Below are positions 10,701 through 22,700 of a stretch of DNA of 64,000 nt, one piece after another. A model generated the notes under the pieces. That model did not search any database, was not told the DNA's origin, and saw only the letters and a program-made list of their open reading frames with translations. A program made the position numbers and the translations under genes. The DNA comes from Leuctra nigra (taxonomy: Eukaryota > Arthropoda > Insecta > Plecoptera > Leuctridae), in contig OW203762.1 in the NCBI GenBank assembly GCA_934045905.1, forward strand, positions 23,406,345 to 23,470,344. The letters are read 5' to 3'. Within the stretch, counting starts at the first letter, position 1. Every line of letters starts with the position of its first letter.

Positions 10701-13700
10701 ATAGATGTACAACATTGATAGACGCAGGGCTGGATCAATTCGAACAAATAGAGGTACAGCATTGATAGACACAGGGCTGGATCCATTCGAACAAATAGAT
10801 TTACAACATTGATAGACACAGGGCTGGATCCATTCGAACAAATAGATGTACAGCATTGATAGACACAGGGCTGGATCCATTCGAACAAATAGATGTACAA
10901 CATTGATAGACACCATTAGACACGTGACATAGGGCTGGGGCGCGATCATATAAAATGACAATCTTTACTGTAACGGTGACAATTTTCTCATCTCAGTTTT
11001 ATTCTCGGCCCTCTCTAGAGTGAGATGAAAAGCTTGTCACCGTGACAAGAAAGTTATAATTTTATGTGATCGCACCCCAACCAAATGTATTTTCAACATT
11101 TGTTCATAAACGAAACTAGCTCTTGGACGTCTGTGTGGTGAATACTGGGGGGAAAATGATCAATTGACATCTAGGAAATGCACGATGGAAATGCAATCTC
11201 ATCTCACCCCTGTGAGTGCAGTATAGTTTGGCCAATGTCGTGCTTGGTATTACTAGTCACGTGGTATCGCTCAAATAGTCTGAAAGCACGAGGATATCAC
11301 TACTTTTTATATGTAATTTACAAAGTGTAAAAATCTTTTTTCAAGTACAAATATAATTAGCGTCATAGTAAAAGCGCTATTCAGGAAGAATTGAAATCTA
11401 TAAATGGAGTGAATACTTTAACTCTTTTGTAAATCGGGCCTCGTTGATTGTATGCTAACAGCGAAATGAGGGTGCGATTGAGATCCGTTTATATTTATAT
11501 TTTTCACATATTTCCATTTATATTGTTCCTAGCCAATCACAAGTCCAGACAGCTCTCACGACATACTTGTGATTGGTTTATAGAAAAAACTCAAAACGCA
11601 AAAACCGTTTCACTTGGATTTTGGACCCAGCTTTTCGACAGAACTGTCCCATCACTCTATTTTCCTTCTGTTGCATTTAGCTTGACAAGGGCCTATAATG
11701 GTGTGACAACGTCAAAAATGTTTTTTTTTTACCAAACAAAGTGTTGACAATGTTTCGCTTGTTACTCATGATTATGATTATAGATTTGATTATTTGAAAT
11801 TAACGATATAATTGTCTATTCTTTCACGAAGTAAGCAATTGCTAAGGAACATGTCTTGAGGTAGCTTGGTTGTTTTGACAGTTCAGTAATACTGTTATAG
11901 TTCACAACATCCTGGAATGCGATGGCCACAACGAGTCGAGCCAGCGTGACTTCCCGTGGGTAAGTAAGTTAGTCGTACGTGCCACTATGTTGATGTATTG
12001 TGCTCGTCAGAGCAACATTGAGAAGGGTTACTGCTAGTTGCTACTGTTGAGCCAGAGAGACTGGGGTGTTTGGGGTTAGTGTGACGACCTCCCTCCACCT
12101 GTTATCAGTATCTCGACGGCGCGGGTTGTGGAGGCCCGTGCTGTGAATGTAGGCTACATGCCGGTACCGGGTTTCCTCCCCTCCCTTCTCTCTATCACTT
12201 TCTCACTAGTGGAATTTAATTCCGTTCAGGGAATAGAATGTATCATGTAATTATAATTTCTTTCGTCAAATTAATTTACCGCCGTTTTGCCAAGCTACCT
12301 CGTCGAGTCTCCGGGCTTTTTCAGTACCATTTGCCTTCGAACAGTTGTCTCTGTACCTTGCCTTCTCAACCGTGTCCCTCACGTAACATTGCCTTCACAT
12401 CTTCTTCCAGCGAAACTTAACATTAACATCCTCTATGTGCCCACAGCAGCGAGGTCAGCGTCGTAAGCGTCGCCTACGGTCACAAAGACCCAAGCGCCAT
12501 TTTCGACAACCAAGACTCGTGTCAGAGTTGGATCGTGCTGGCGGCGGCGTTTAGCTGCAACGTGATGGCGGGCAGCATGCCCTTCTCCATGGACATCGTC
12601 GTCCGCGCCGTCGCTATTGAGTACGGCCTCGACGCTGCTTCCAAGGCGTGGATCGGATCGGTGTTCCAAGGGTTCTTCTTTCTAATAGGTGGGTGGAGGT
12701 GAACTCATGATCTTTCGCTCGACGCGCCATGTTTCGGACATACGCACTACTGTTTTACAATCGAAATAGATCAAGATTGTAGTGGAATTGATAACTCTAA
12801 TAGCCACAATCAATAGTAATTCAACACGAATACAGTTTTTCCAGTAATGTCCAGATCTTTGTGTGGATTTGGTGTAGTATACATAGTTTTACGCAAAATA
12901 AGAAAGCTTTAGAGAGAATATCCTCTCAATACAAAGCGTACTGCGTTAAAGTGACACTGTTTTCTGTAAGATACTATCTGTTTGAACATAATTGTGGAAA
13001 ATGCCATGAAATATGTATTTAGTAATTTAGTAATTAGTGAAGGATTGTAATAACTCATGTAATAATGACTGTAAGGACCATGATTAATCTCATCCGTCGA
13101 TTATTTTCACCAGGTCCTATAGCCAGCGCCCTTTCCTGTCACTTCAGCTTTAGAGCCCTGACAATAGTTGGCACTATCGTCGCTAGTATCGGCTTCTGCT
13201 CGACATATTTCGCTAATTCTGTGCCATTAATTATCTTCACCTACGGCGTCATCGGAGGTAAGTTATCTACTGCCCTTTACTCACCCCTTACTTCGCATTT
13301 TATGCTTCTTTGTGTGAAGCCCCCGTATAAACACAATATCCTGAAGTACCTACCTATATAATAAATAAAATGGGGCAGAGTACAATGCCTTGGAGTACTA
13401 CAGATTGATATATCCATTTTTGGGATAACTCTTGTGTTATTTCGGTCATCGACTGTTATCCGTATAATAAAAAAACAATAGTTAAGTTCCAGTTCATTTA
13501 AATAATATTTCACCATCTGTGTGAATGTAACAGGCTGTGGCTGCGGAATGATTAACATAACCTCTACTTTGGTCGTGAGCCACTACTTCAAGCGATGGCG
13601 CAATCTCGCCACTTGTTTTGTCTTGGCTGGAGCGGGCGTGGGAGGAAGTTTCTTTCCGATCCTTATTGGGATGAGCGAAAACAATATTGGTTGGAGGATG

Positions 13701-16700
13701 ACTCTATTCGTGCAAACTGGTAAGCCCCAAGTCCGGAAGTACGGTTGATTGGCAGTGAGGTTGCAGTGAGACATTTGATTCCTCTCTCTCGTAGGCATTA
13801 CCTCCTCCTGCATCATCTTCTGTCTTGTCTACCTCTCCGTACCACGTCGTAATGTGGCCGTCGTCAAGCACACGATGTGCACCTACCTCGCTGAGATCGC
13901 CGACAAGGAAGTGGTGACAAGGCCGTCGTTCATCATGCTCACGATCAGTAGTTGCCTCACGATGTTTGCGATCGTGGTGCCTCTCCTCTTTCTCAGAGGT
14001 CAGTCGACAATGATAAACAATACCATACTCCCATCAGTAGCAGTAACTTGTATCTGTTCTCCATGTAGAACGCGCGTGGAGTATGGACGTCGAGAAGAGT
14101 GTCGCCGACAACTTGATCATCATATACAGCGCGTCGAGCACGATCTGTCGCCTTGTACTCGGACTCATCACCAGTATAAAGGGCTTCAACGTGCTACTGT
14201 TGAACAACATCGCGCTGACGATTGGGGGAGTGGCCTTGATCATCAGCGGCCTTTCTAACAACTCAACCTTCCAGATTGCTTGTGTGGTCACAATGGGATT
14301 CAGTTTGGGTGGGTCTTAATGATGATCTGCTGTTCTAGTTTTGATTATTCCAATTTCTGAACGGATTCTAATCCCACTACAAAAATGTGTCTAAATCCCA
14401 ATGTATATGTAGGTATTTATCCCATAAAATTATCATTTTATTCAATTTCGGCCTGGCTCATATTGATTCATGTCCATTGCCGATCTCCAAATTTAGATAT
14501 TCCACAATAAAATGGGAGTTTTTCCATCAGCGACTTTGCTTTCCTTCCGACGTCCCACTACGGTATTTTTCTCTGCCACAGTATTAGGCCACGCTTGGCA
14601 AAATCAGTCAAACCCCCTCTTTTTAGCATCCCTTCCATTGTATTCGACTGCCAGCTACATGCACGCACTCTTTTCTGAGGGAAGAACAAAATAACGCAAT
14701 AATAATACTTCCGCAGTGAAAACTACTACCTGTCCTATAGGCATTCACACAAAATCCACGTTCAAGTTGCTTGATGTTTATTGAAATGATTGATTGTTTC
14801 AGCTGTGTTCACTGCCGTGCGTCCGCTGATTGTGTGTAGTCTGGTGGGCATTGAGAGGTTGACCAACGCGTTTGGAGTCCTCACGTTCGCCAGGGGAATC
14901 CCGGCCATGTTAGGAGGCCCCGCAGCAGGTACATGACTTCATCAGTACTGGAACCATAAGGGTGCATTTCTAGCAACTAGGAATTAGTTATTTGGACCTT
15001 AGTGGCGAATAGCAATTATATCGATTTTCTTATGAAAATGTCCGTAAGTTTTTGGCAATCTCTTCTGACATCACAGCCTACCAAAATCTAGCAGAGGGAC
15101 AGATGCTTTAGTAAATATGTAATCATTATCTTTCTTGATTTAATGTCCTAATTTTATTTCTTTACAATCTTTATTTAAAATACTATTAAACTATTGTAAA
15201 ATTACCTGTCCCCCAACAACATAAACAAGATTGAGGTCCGGTACCATAGCAACCAGGGCGAAGCATCTAATTCTATGATTTGTCGTCCAGGTGCGCTGTA
15301 TGAGATCACAGACAGCTACGACTCAATGTTCTACATGGCGGGAACCACCACCATCTGCTCTGCTGTACTCATGTATCCCACCAGCTACGTCAAAATATGG
15401 GAAGATAAAAGAAAAATGAATAATAACACAACTGTCATAAGTAATAGATGATCAATTCATATCTGTGTATCGTACTGGCTATTTAGTTCATTATAAGTTC
15501 ACATTTTTTTGTCTGGGGCTTAACGTCGCACTGTTCTGCAGCGAGGCTAATGGCGACGGATGAATGATTATGAGGATGATTGGGAGATTATGGTGAAGAG
15601 TAGGTAAGGATGGAAGGTGGGAAGGAGGCGGTCGTGGCCTATTAGCAGTGTAACTTCCCAGCATTTGCCTGTCGACTGAGGGAAAACCACGAAAAAACCA
15701 CAGTCAGGAAGGACGGCCGCGGGAATCGAACCCGGGCCTCCGGAATACAAGTTCAGAGCGTTCACCACTCACCCAACCTGTTCCGTTATAAGTTCACAGT
15801 TTAGGAGTGTTTGACAATTTTGAGACCTAATCTTTCACGAACTTAAAGAGTGCATTATACGGACATTTTATATTTGTTAATGCTTTAAAACATATTTATC
15901 AAATTAATTAAATGTTTACAAGGTCTGTATAGACTAGCACAGAGAATGAATGAAAATACGTGGATCCAAACACCCAAGATATTTGACATGGGCATTGGGC
16001 TCGTGAATGATACCGCAAGTTAGATTTAGGGTGCATTCCAATATTTGGCGAGTTGGGCGATGACGTCACCATAGGACTTACGTGTTAAATCAAACTTGCC
16101 GCGTCAACAAACGAGCTCAAACCAGTACCCATAATGCCCAAGCTCAAGAGGTCAGACTTTCTGATTCAACATGGATGCCTGTATTTCCATTCATTCGACT
16201 AGATTCGACTCAAGGTCACGCCCAGGTGCTTACGTCACAATATTAAAAGGATAGGGAATCTGGGCGACCTGATCCAAATACGGTATGCACCCTTATTATC
16301 GCGTGAAGGTAAAGGAGTGACGTCACGAAATAGGGGCGCCCAGGGTCGAAATACGAAGTGCACCGATGTATTCGTCGTACACCAATGTCTGACAGATAGA
16401 TAAGTTATTATCACTCTCTTTGCTGCTGTTGCAAAAGTCTCGCTACAAAGGAGAGCCAGGCGGCATGATTAGTACAATTACCAGAAACTGTTCGGATATA
16501 TTATAATATTCAGTGTTCATGTTCGTTTACATTTGAATTTCCATTTAAAATGCAATGGAAATAATGTGAATGCATCAGCTATTAACTGAATTGCTCTTTA
16601 ATACCTTTCATGGAATATTAGAACAATTAGTGCACTTAACAACAATTGAATGGACTGCAGCGGATCGTTGGCTTGCAGAGAAGAGGACAAATCGAGTTGT

Positions 16701-19700
16701 ATCTTACATGCTGCCGCCCCCTCAAGTGTGACATTTCAATTTCAATTTATCTTTATTTGCACATTTACACAAAAAGGCGACATTCAACATTATTATGAAC
16801 GCAGTACATCGGTCATTGTTGATCTAGTAACCTAAAAAGTCACATTGTTGACATTTCGTCAACAATGTGGTGTGTTTGATCAAACATTCTGTCACAGTGT
16901 TGCATTTTCATTAATTAATTTTAGTTGTATTATAAAACGATTTAATTGTCTATTATTTCTCAAACGAGCAATTGCTAAGGAACATGACTTGATGTTGCCT
17001 GAGAGTTCAGCACTGACAGTTCTCTAAAACAATCATTGTTTACAAATGGACAGAAACAGGCAAGAGAGCATAAGGTAAGTTCAAAACTGTAATAATTTTG
17101 AAGACAAGTAGATGTGCACTTATTTTCTTTCTTCAAATTAAATAACAATTTACAAACAACACAGTAAAATAATTTGTGAAATGCTTGGCGCCGACCCATA
17201 ATCTCATACAATTTTGATTTTCTAGCTTCGAAACCTTTTATAGTCGAGGCATCGAAGAATACATTGTCACGGTCAAATACTCTTGCCTAGAAAACTCATT
17301 CGCTGGAGTAGAGGGTGGCCAAGTCGCATTCTAAAATGGTAGCTGTAGGAGAACAGCTGTGGTGTGACTGGCGTACAGTCTTTTGTTTCATATTGTAATT
17401 GTATTTGGTACAACCTCAGGCACAATATTTGCATTCTTCCTCCATAAGACAATGCGAAACGTTTAATTTATGTGGTCTTTGTTGGCCGTACGTACATGCT
17501 TCTTGTTATTTCCTAAAACTCGAATTCTCTTTGTTCCTCTAGCCGATCTTGCCTTGCCTCTAGCCAATGTGAGGGTTATACCCTGGTTATACCTATGCAT
17601 CTTATAACTATACAGCGTTAGCTGAAAGATGAAATCAATAGAAATGTAGATAAAAGCTAACTTACTCAGTTAACTATCTCAAGAACTTTGCTAGAGGTAC
17701 GAAGATCGCCATATAAGTGGATTTTCAATCTCCATCCCTCTCCTCTTCCACTACACGTGTCCACAGAATCGAGCCGAGCATCATGGGCGTCGCTTTCGCC
17801 CGCGACGACCCCAGCATCGTGTTCGACAACCTCGACACATGGTGGAGTTGTCTCGTCTTGGCGGCGTCATTCTCCTGCCATTCTCCTGTCATTCACTCCA
17901 CGTGTCCACAGGATCGAGCCGAGCATCATGGGCGTCGCTTTCGCCCGCGACGACCCCAGCATCGTGTTCGACAACCTCGGCACATGGTGGAGTTGTCTCG
18001 TCTTGTCGGCGTCATTCTCCTGCCATTCTCCTGTCATTCACTCCCCGTGTCCACAGGATCGAACCGAGCATCATGGGCGTCGCTTTCGCCCGCGACGACC
18101 CCAGCATCGTGTTCGACAACCTCGACACATGGTGGAGTTGTCTCGTCTTGGCGGCGTCATTCTCCTGCCATTCTCCTGTCATTCACTCCACGTGTCCACA
18201 GGATCGAGCCGAGCATCATGGGCGTCGCTTTCGCCAGCGACGACCCCAGCATCGTGTTCGACAACCTCGACACATGGTGGAGTTGTCTCGTCTTGGCGGC
18301 GTCATTCTCCTGCTATTCTCCTGTCATTCACTCCACGTGTCCACAGGATCGAGCCGAGCATCATGGGCGTCGTTTTCGCCCGCGACGACCCCAGCATCGT
18401 GTTCGACAACCTCGACACATGGTGGAGTTGTCTCGTCTTGGCGGCGTCATTCTCCTGCCATTCTCCTGTCATTCACTCCACGTGTCCACAGGATCGAGCC
18501 GAGCATCATGGGCGTCGCTTTCGCCCGCGACGACCCCAGCATCGTGTTCGACAACCTCGACACATGGTGGAGTTGTCTCGTCTTGGCGGCGTCATTCTCC
18601 TGCCATTCTCCTGTCATTCACTCCACGTGTCCACAGGATCGAGCCGAGCATCATGGGCGTCGCTTTCGCCCGCGACGACCCCAGCATCGTGTTCGACAAC
18701 CTCGGCACATGGTGGAGTTGTCTCGTCTTGTCGGCGTCATTCTCCTGCCATTCTCCTGTCATTCACTCCCCGTGTCCACAGGATCGAACCGAGCATCATG
18801 GGCGTCGCTTTCGCCCGCGACGACCCCAGCATCGTGTTCGACAACCTCGACACATGGTGGAGTTGTCTCGTCTTGGCGGCGTCATTCTCCTGCCATTCTC
18901 CTGTCATTCACTCCCCGTGTCCACAGGATCGAGCCGAGCATCATGGGCGTCGCTTTTGCCCGCGACGACCCCAGCATCGTGTTCGACAACCTCGACACAT
19001 GGTGGAGTTGGCTGGTCTTGGCGGCGTCATTCTCCTGCCACGTGATGCTTGGCAGCTTGGCCTTCTCCATGGACATCTTCACCAACGCCGTCGCCAGAGA
19101 GTACAAGACTGACGCCTCGACCAAGGCGTGGATCGGATCGGTGTTCGAAGGATGCTTCTTTCTAGTCGGTCAGTGCATGGAAATGCTCGACTCTAATCCC
19201 GGTTTTACAAACCAAATGGATAAAGTTGTGGTGGGATTGGCAACGACGTATTATATTCTAGACGTAAATGCCTATCCCTATTCTATTTTTCTTCGTTGAT
19301 CATAAATGGAGGTTACGGGGAGGGGTCAACCAAAGTCTGGAGAAGTGAAAACTGGTGGGATGGGCAGCCCGGAATGAGGACGGTCCGGGGAGTAAAGGGT
19401 TCGTGCCGGTAGTACCCGATTAGGGATGACGTCCGTTTCTATGGGAGGCCGGCCCGAGGGGTCCGCGAGATCGAGGGTGGCATTGCTAGGTCGACCCTGG
19501 CTGCTCTTTGTCTGTGGCCTCACCACTGGCCTTACACATGCGGGGGGATTTGATTCAACGACTCCTGTTAAGAACAAGGCAATTATCTCCTTCTTCAATT
19601 ATTTTCCCACAGGTCCTGTAGTCAGCGCCCTCTCCTGTCACTACAGCTTCAGAGCACTGACAATAGCTGGCGCCATCATCGGTGGCATCGGTTTCTACTG

Positions 19701-22700
19701 GGCTCACGTCGCGCACTCTGTGCCGCTGATTATCTTCACCTACGGCGTCATCGCAGGTAAGGATATGTCATGTCACACCATACTGCGTAAACATATTATA
19801 TGCACCCTCATTCGTACACACGTCTTTATAGAACACAGAATTATAGCATAGAAATGTCCAGTTATGGGATAACCTTGGAGTTACCCGTATTTCTCTCGGT
19901 TTATCCTTCTCGTAAACCGACCAACGGGCGAAAAACCGCAGGGAATATTCCACTACACACATCTGACTGAATATGTCACATATTATGTGTCAAAGTTTCA
20001 AATACATTACTTTTTTTAGGAAAGAAATATCAATTTCGTCATCAGAACGTTATCAGAACGTTCAAAGCGGTGCTTCGCCCTTTGGACATCTTTTGGCGCC
20101 ACCCGGCATAATTACCAACCTAATTAATTCTAGTTAATTTAAATCTTCTACCACATCTTCTGTGAATGTAACAGGCTGTGGCTGCGGAATGAGTTACATA
20201 ACCTCTACGTTGGTCGTCAGCCACTACTTCCTGCGCTGGCGCAATCTCGCCACCTGTTTGACCTTGGCTGGAGGAGGCGTGGGAGGAAGTTTTATTCCCA
20301 TACTGATTGAGAAGAGCAAAAACGAGTATGGCTGGAGAACAGCCCTCTTGGGGCAATCTGGTAAGCCCCACATGAGACATTGGGAATTACATTTGATCTT
20401 GCAAAACTAATCTCTGTCGTTCCAATTGTGTTTCTTGTACTTCTCTCACAGGCATCACCTGCTGTTGCATCGTCTTCTGTCTCGTCTTTCTCTCCGTACC
20501 TAGTCGTCATCCGAAGGCCGTCAAGCAAACGGTTTGGACCTACCTCGCGGAGTTCGCCGACAAGGAAGTGATGAAGAGACCTTCGTTCATCCTACTCACG
20601 ATCAGTACTTGCCTCACGATGTTTGCGTTAGTGGTGCCTCTCATCTTTATCAGAGGTCAATCGAAAATTATATTTATGTCATTTACAATGTCTTCCGTAA
20701 GCTTTGCTATAAAGTATAGTCACCAAACACTGATTATAAAGTGTGAGCTTCTACCTCCAGATCGGGCGAGAAGTATGGGAGTCTCAAAAAGCGTCGCCGA
20801 CCACTTGATCATCATCTACAGCGTGTCGAACACAGTTTGCCGCTTCTTCCTCGCCATCGTCACCAACATTAAGGGCTTCAACGTGCTGCTGTTGAACAAC
20901 ATCCTGTTGACAGTTGGCGGAGTGGCGTTGTTCATCAGCGGGTTCTCCAACAACTCGGCCTTCCAGATTATGTGTGTCATCACATTGGGGTTCACCTTGG
21001 GTGGGTTGATTCTCATTTCTGTGCTATACTTCTGTTTTATTCTTTCGAATACAGCAATCAAACCCCACAAAAAAGCTCTCCCTTCCCTGGCCAAGGTATC
21101 AACCCAAGGAAGGTTCGCGTTGATTTGATTGCTTGTTGCGTTTTGCAGCGGTGTTCAACGCCGTGCGACCGACGATTGTGTGTGACCTGGTCGGTATTGA
21201 GAAGTTGACGAACGCATACGGAATGCTGATGTTCTCCAGGGGATTTCCGGCGATGTTAGGAGGCCCAACAGCTGGTAATTACGAACACAATCAGATCCTT
21301 ATTCTTGTCCTATATATAAAGACGTTGTCATACTTAGCTTGAAAGGAAGGATACAAGGCCGATGTAGGAGCGAGTGGGGGTTTTGGAAAAGACAACATAC
21401 AAACATAACACATTTGAAGGTCTACCATTTCCTTCTGTCTTATTGGCTGATTGAGTCACTTAGGTTTTCAATCACTCCTTCCTCCCACAATTAAAAAATA
21501 TTAACTTTTTCTAAATTGACCTTGACGTTTCTGAAAAATCCTGTCCTTTCAACCTAGGTGTGAAGCTGGCTTTAGCTATCACATACGAATAACCTGTCCT
21601 GTCGTTGACACTGTCTTGTCTTACAGGTTGGATGTATGAACTAACAGACAGCTACGACTCAATGTTCTATTTGGCGGGGACCACCACCATCTGCTCTGCT
21701 GTGCTCATGTATCCCATCAATTACGTCAAAGTAATGGAAGATAAGAGATCAAATACATCGAAACTGGCATTGAGTGATGGATGATCAATTAATATATTGT
21801 GTCGTATGGCTATTTATTTTTGTGTCCAGCAAGTGCAATTTGCATTACTCTCTGAAATACCTAATGTATATGCCAATTGGCTAATGAAAAAACCTTGTGC
21901 GGTGTTCATATGCTGTTTGCGTCTAGAACGATATTTAATTAAAGATCTGAACGTCAGCAACCTTGAATAAACGTACATACACTTCATGGCATAAAAGTTA
22001 ACATCATAATTATTATCATAGTTATATTGTTGGAGCATTAGATATATCTTTGATATACTATATCATTCAACATTTAAAAAAATGTAAAGTCAAAAAAATC
22101 TGAGGCGTTTATAAGTGTGAATTCCACGTTTTGAGGTTTGGACTGAACGTTTTGAGGACGGGGGAAGAATTAGAATGAGATCAGGATTAGAATGATTAGA
22201 AGCAAATTTAGGGAATACAGATCAGTTGGAACTATCCCAGAACTCCTCAAGGACCACACATAGTGCAATTTGCACCAACAATGCGGTGAGTTCTTACTAA
22301 CCATTATGTCACAGTTTCGTTTGCTACTAATGATAGTTTTTAGTTTTATAATTAAATGTATTATACAAAAATGTCGATTTAATTGTCGATTATTTGTTAT
22401 TATTTGCATAATTTGTATTATTATTTTTGTTATTATTATTATTATTATTTGTCGAGAAGTAATCAATTGCTAAGTAACGCGTCTTGTTGTTTAGTTTCTG
22501 TCACACTATTATAGTTTACATTTCCAGAGGTAGGTACGATGGACATAAGCAGTGACAAGAGCGCGAAGAGCGCGAAGAGCGTGTACAAGTGAGTTAAGTA
22601 CATTATACATTTTAAAACAAGTAAAGAGACAATGTAACTTTATTTATTCAAACTAAGCGGCGATCAATAGCAAATACAGTCTAGTACTACAGTATTTGTC

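Larger units (their letters stand above)
15452..17045. other. Spacer between transporter genes A and B
   Basis: It holds the 3'UTR of A, a full-length SINE (15504-15785), an imperfect inverted-repeat element (16029-16291) and the upstream block of B. No additional exon is seen. Confidence 0.6.

Noticed and set aside
10485..10961. 158-codon minus-strand frame next to exon 10514-10647
   Set aside because: It is the 47-bp minisatellite read through into the exon in a frame that does not fit the exon phase.
17688..19299. Three overlapping open frames of 440-486 codons in the exon-2 region of gene B
   Set aside because: They are read-throughs of the 145-bp tandem array in three frames. Only the last 242 bp before 19168 form the real exon.
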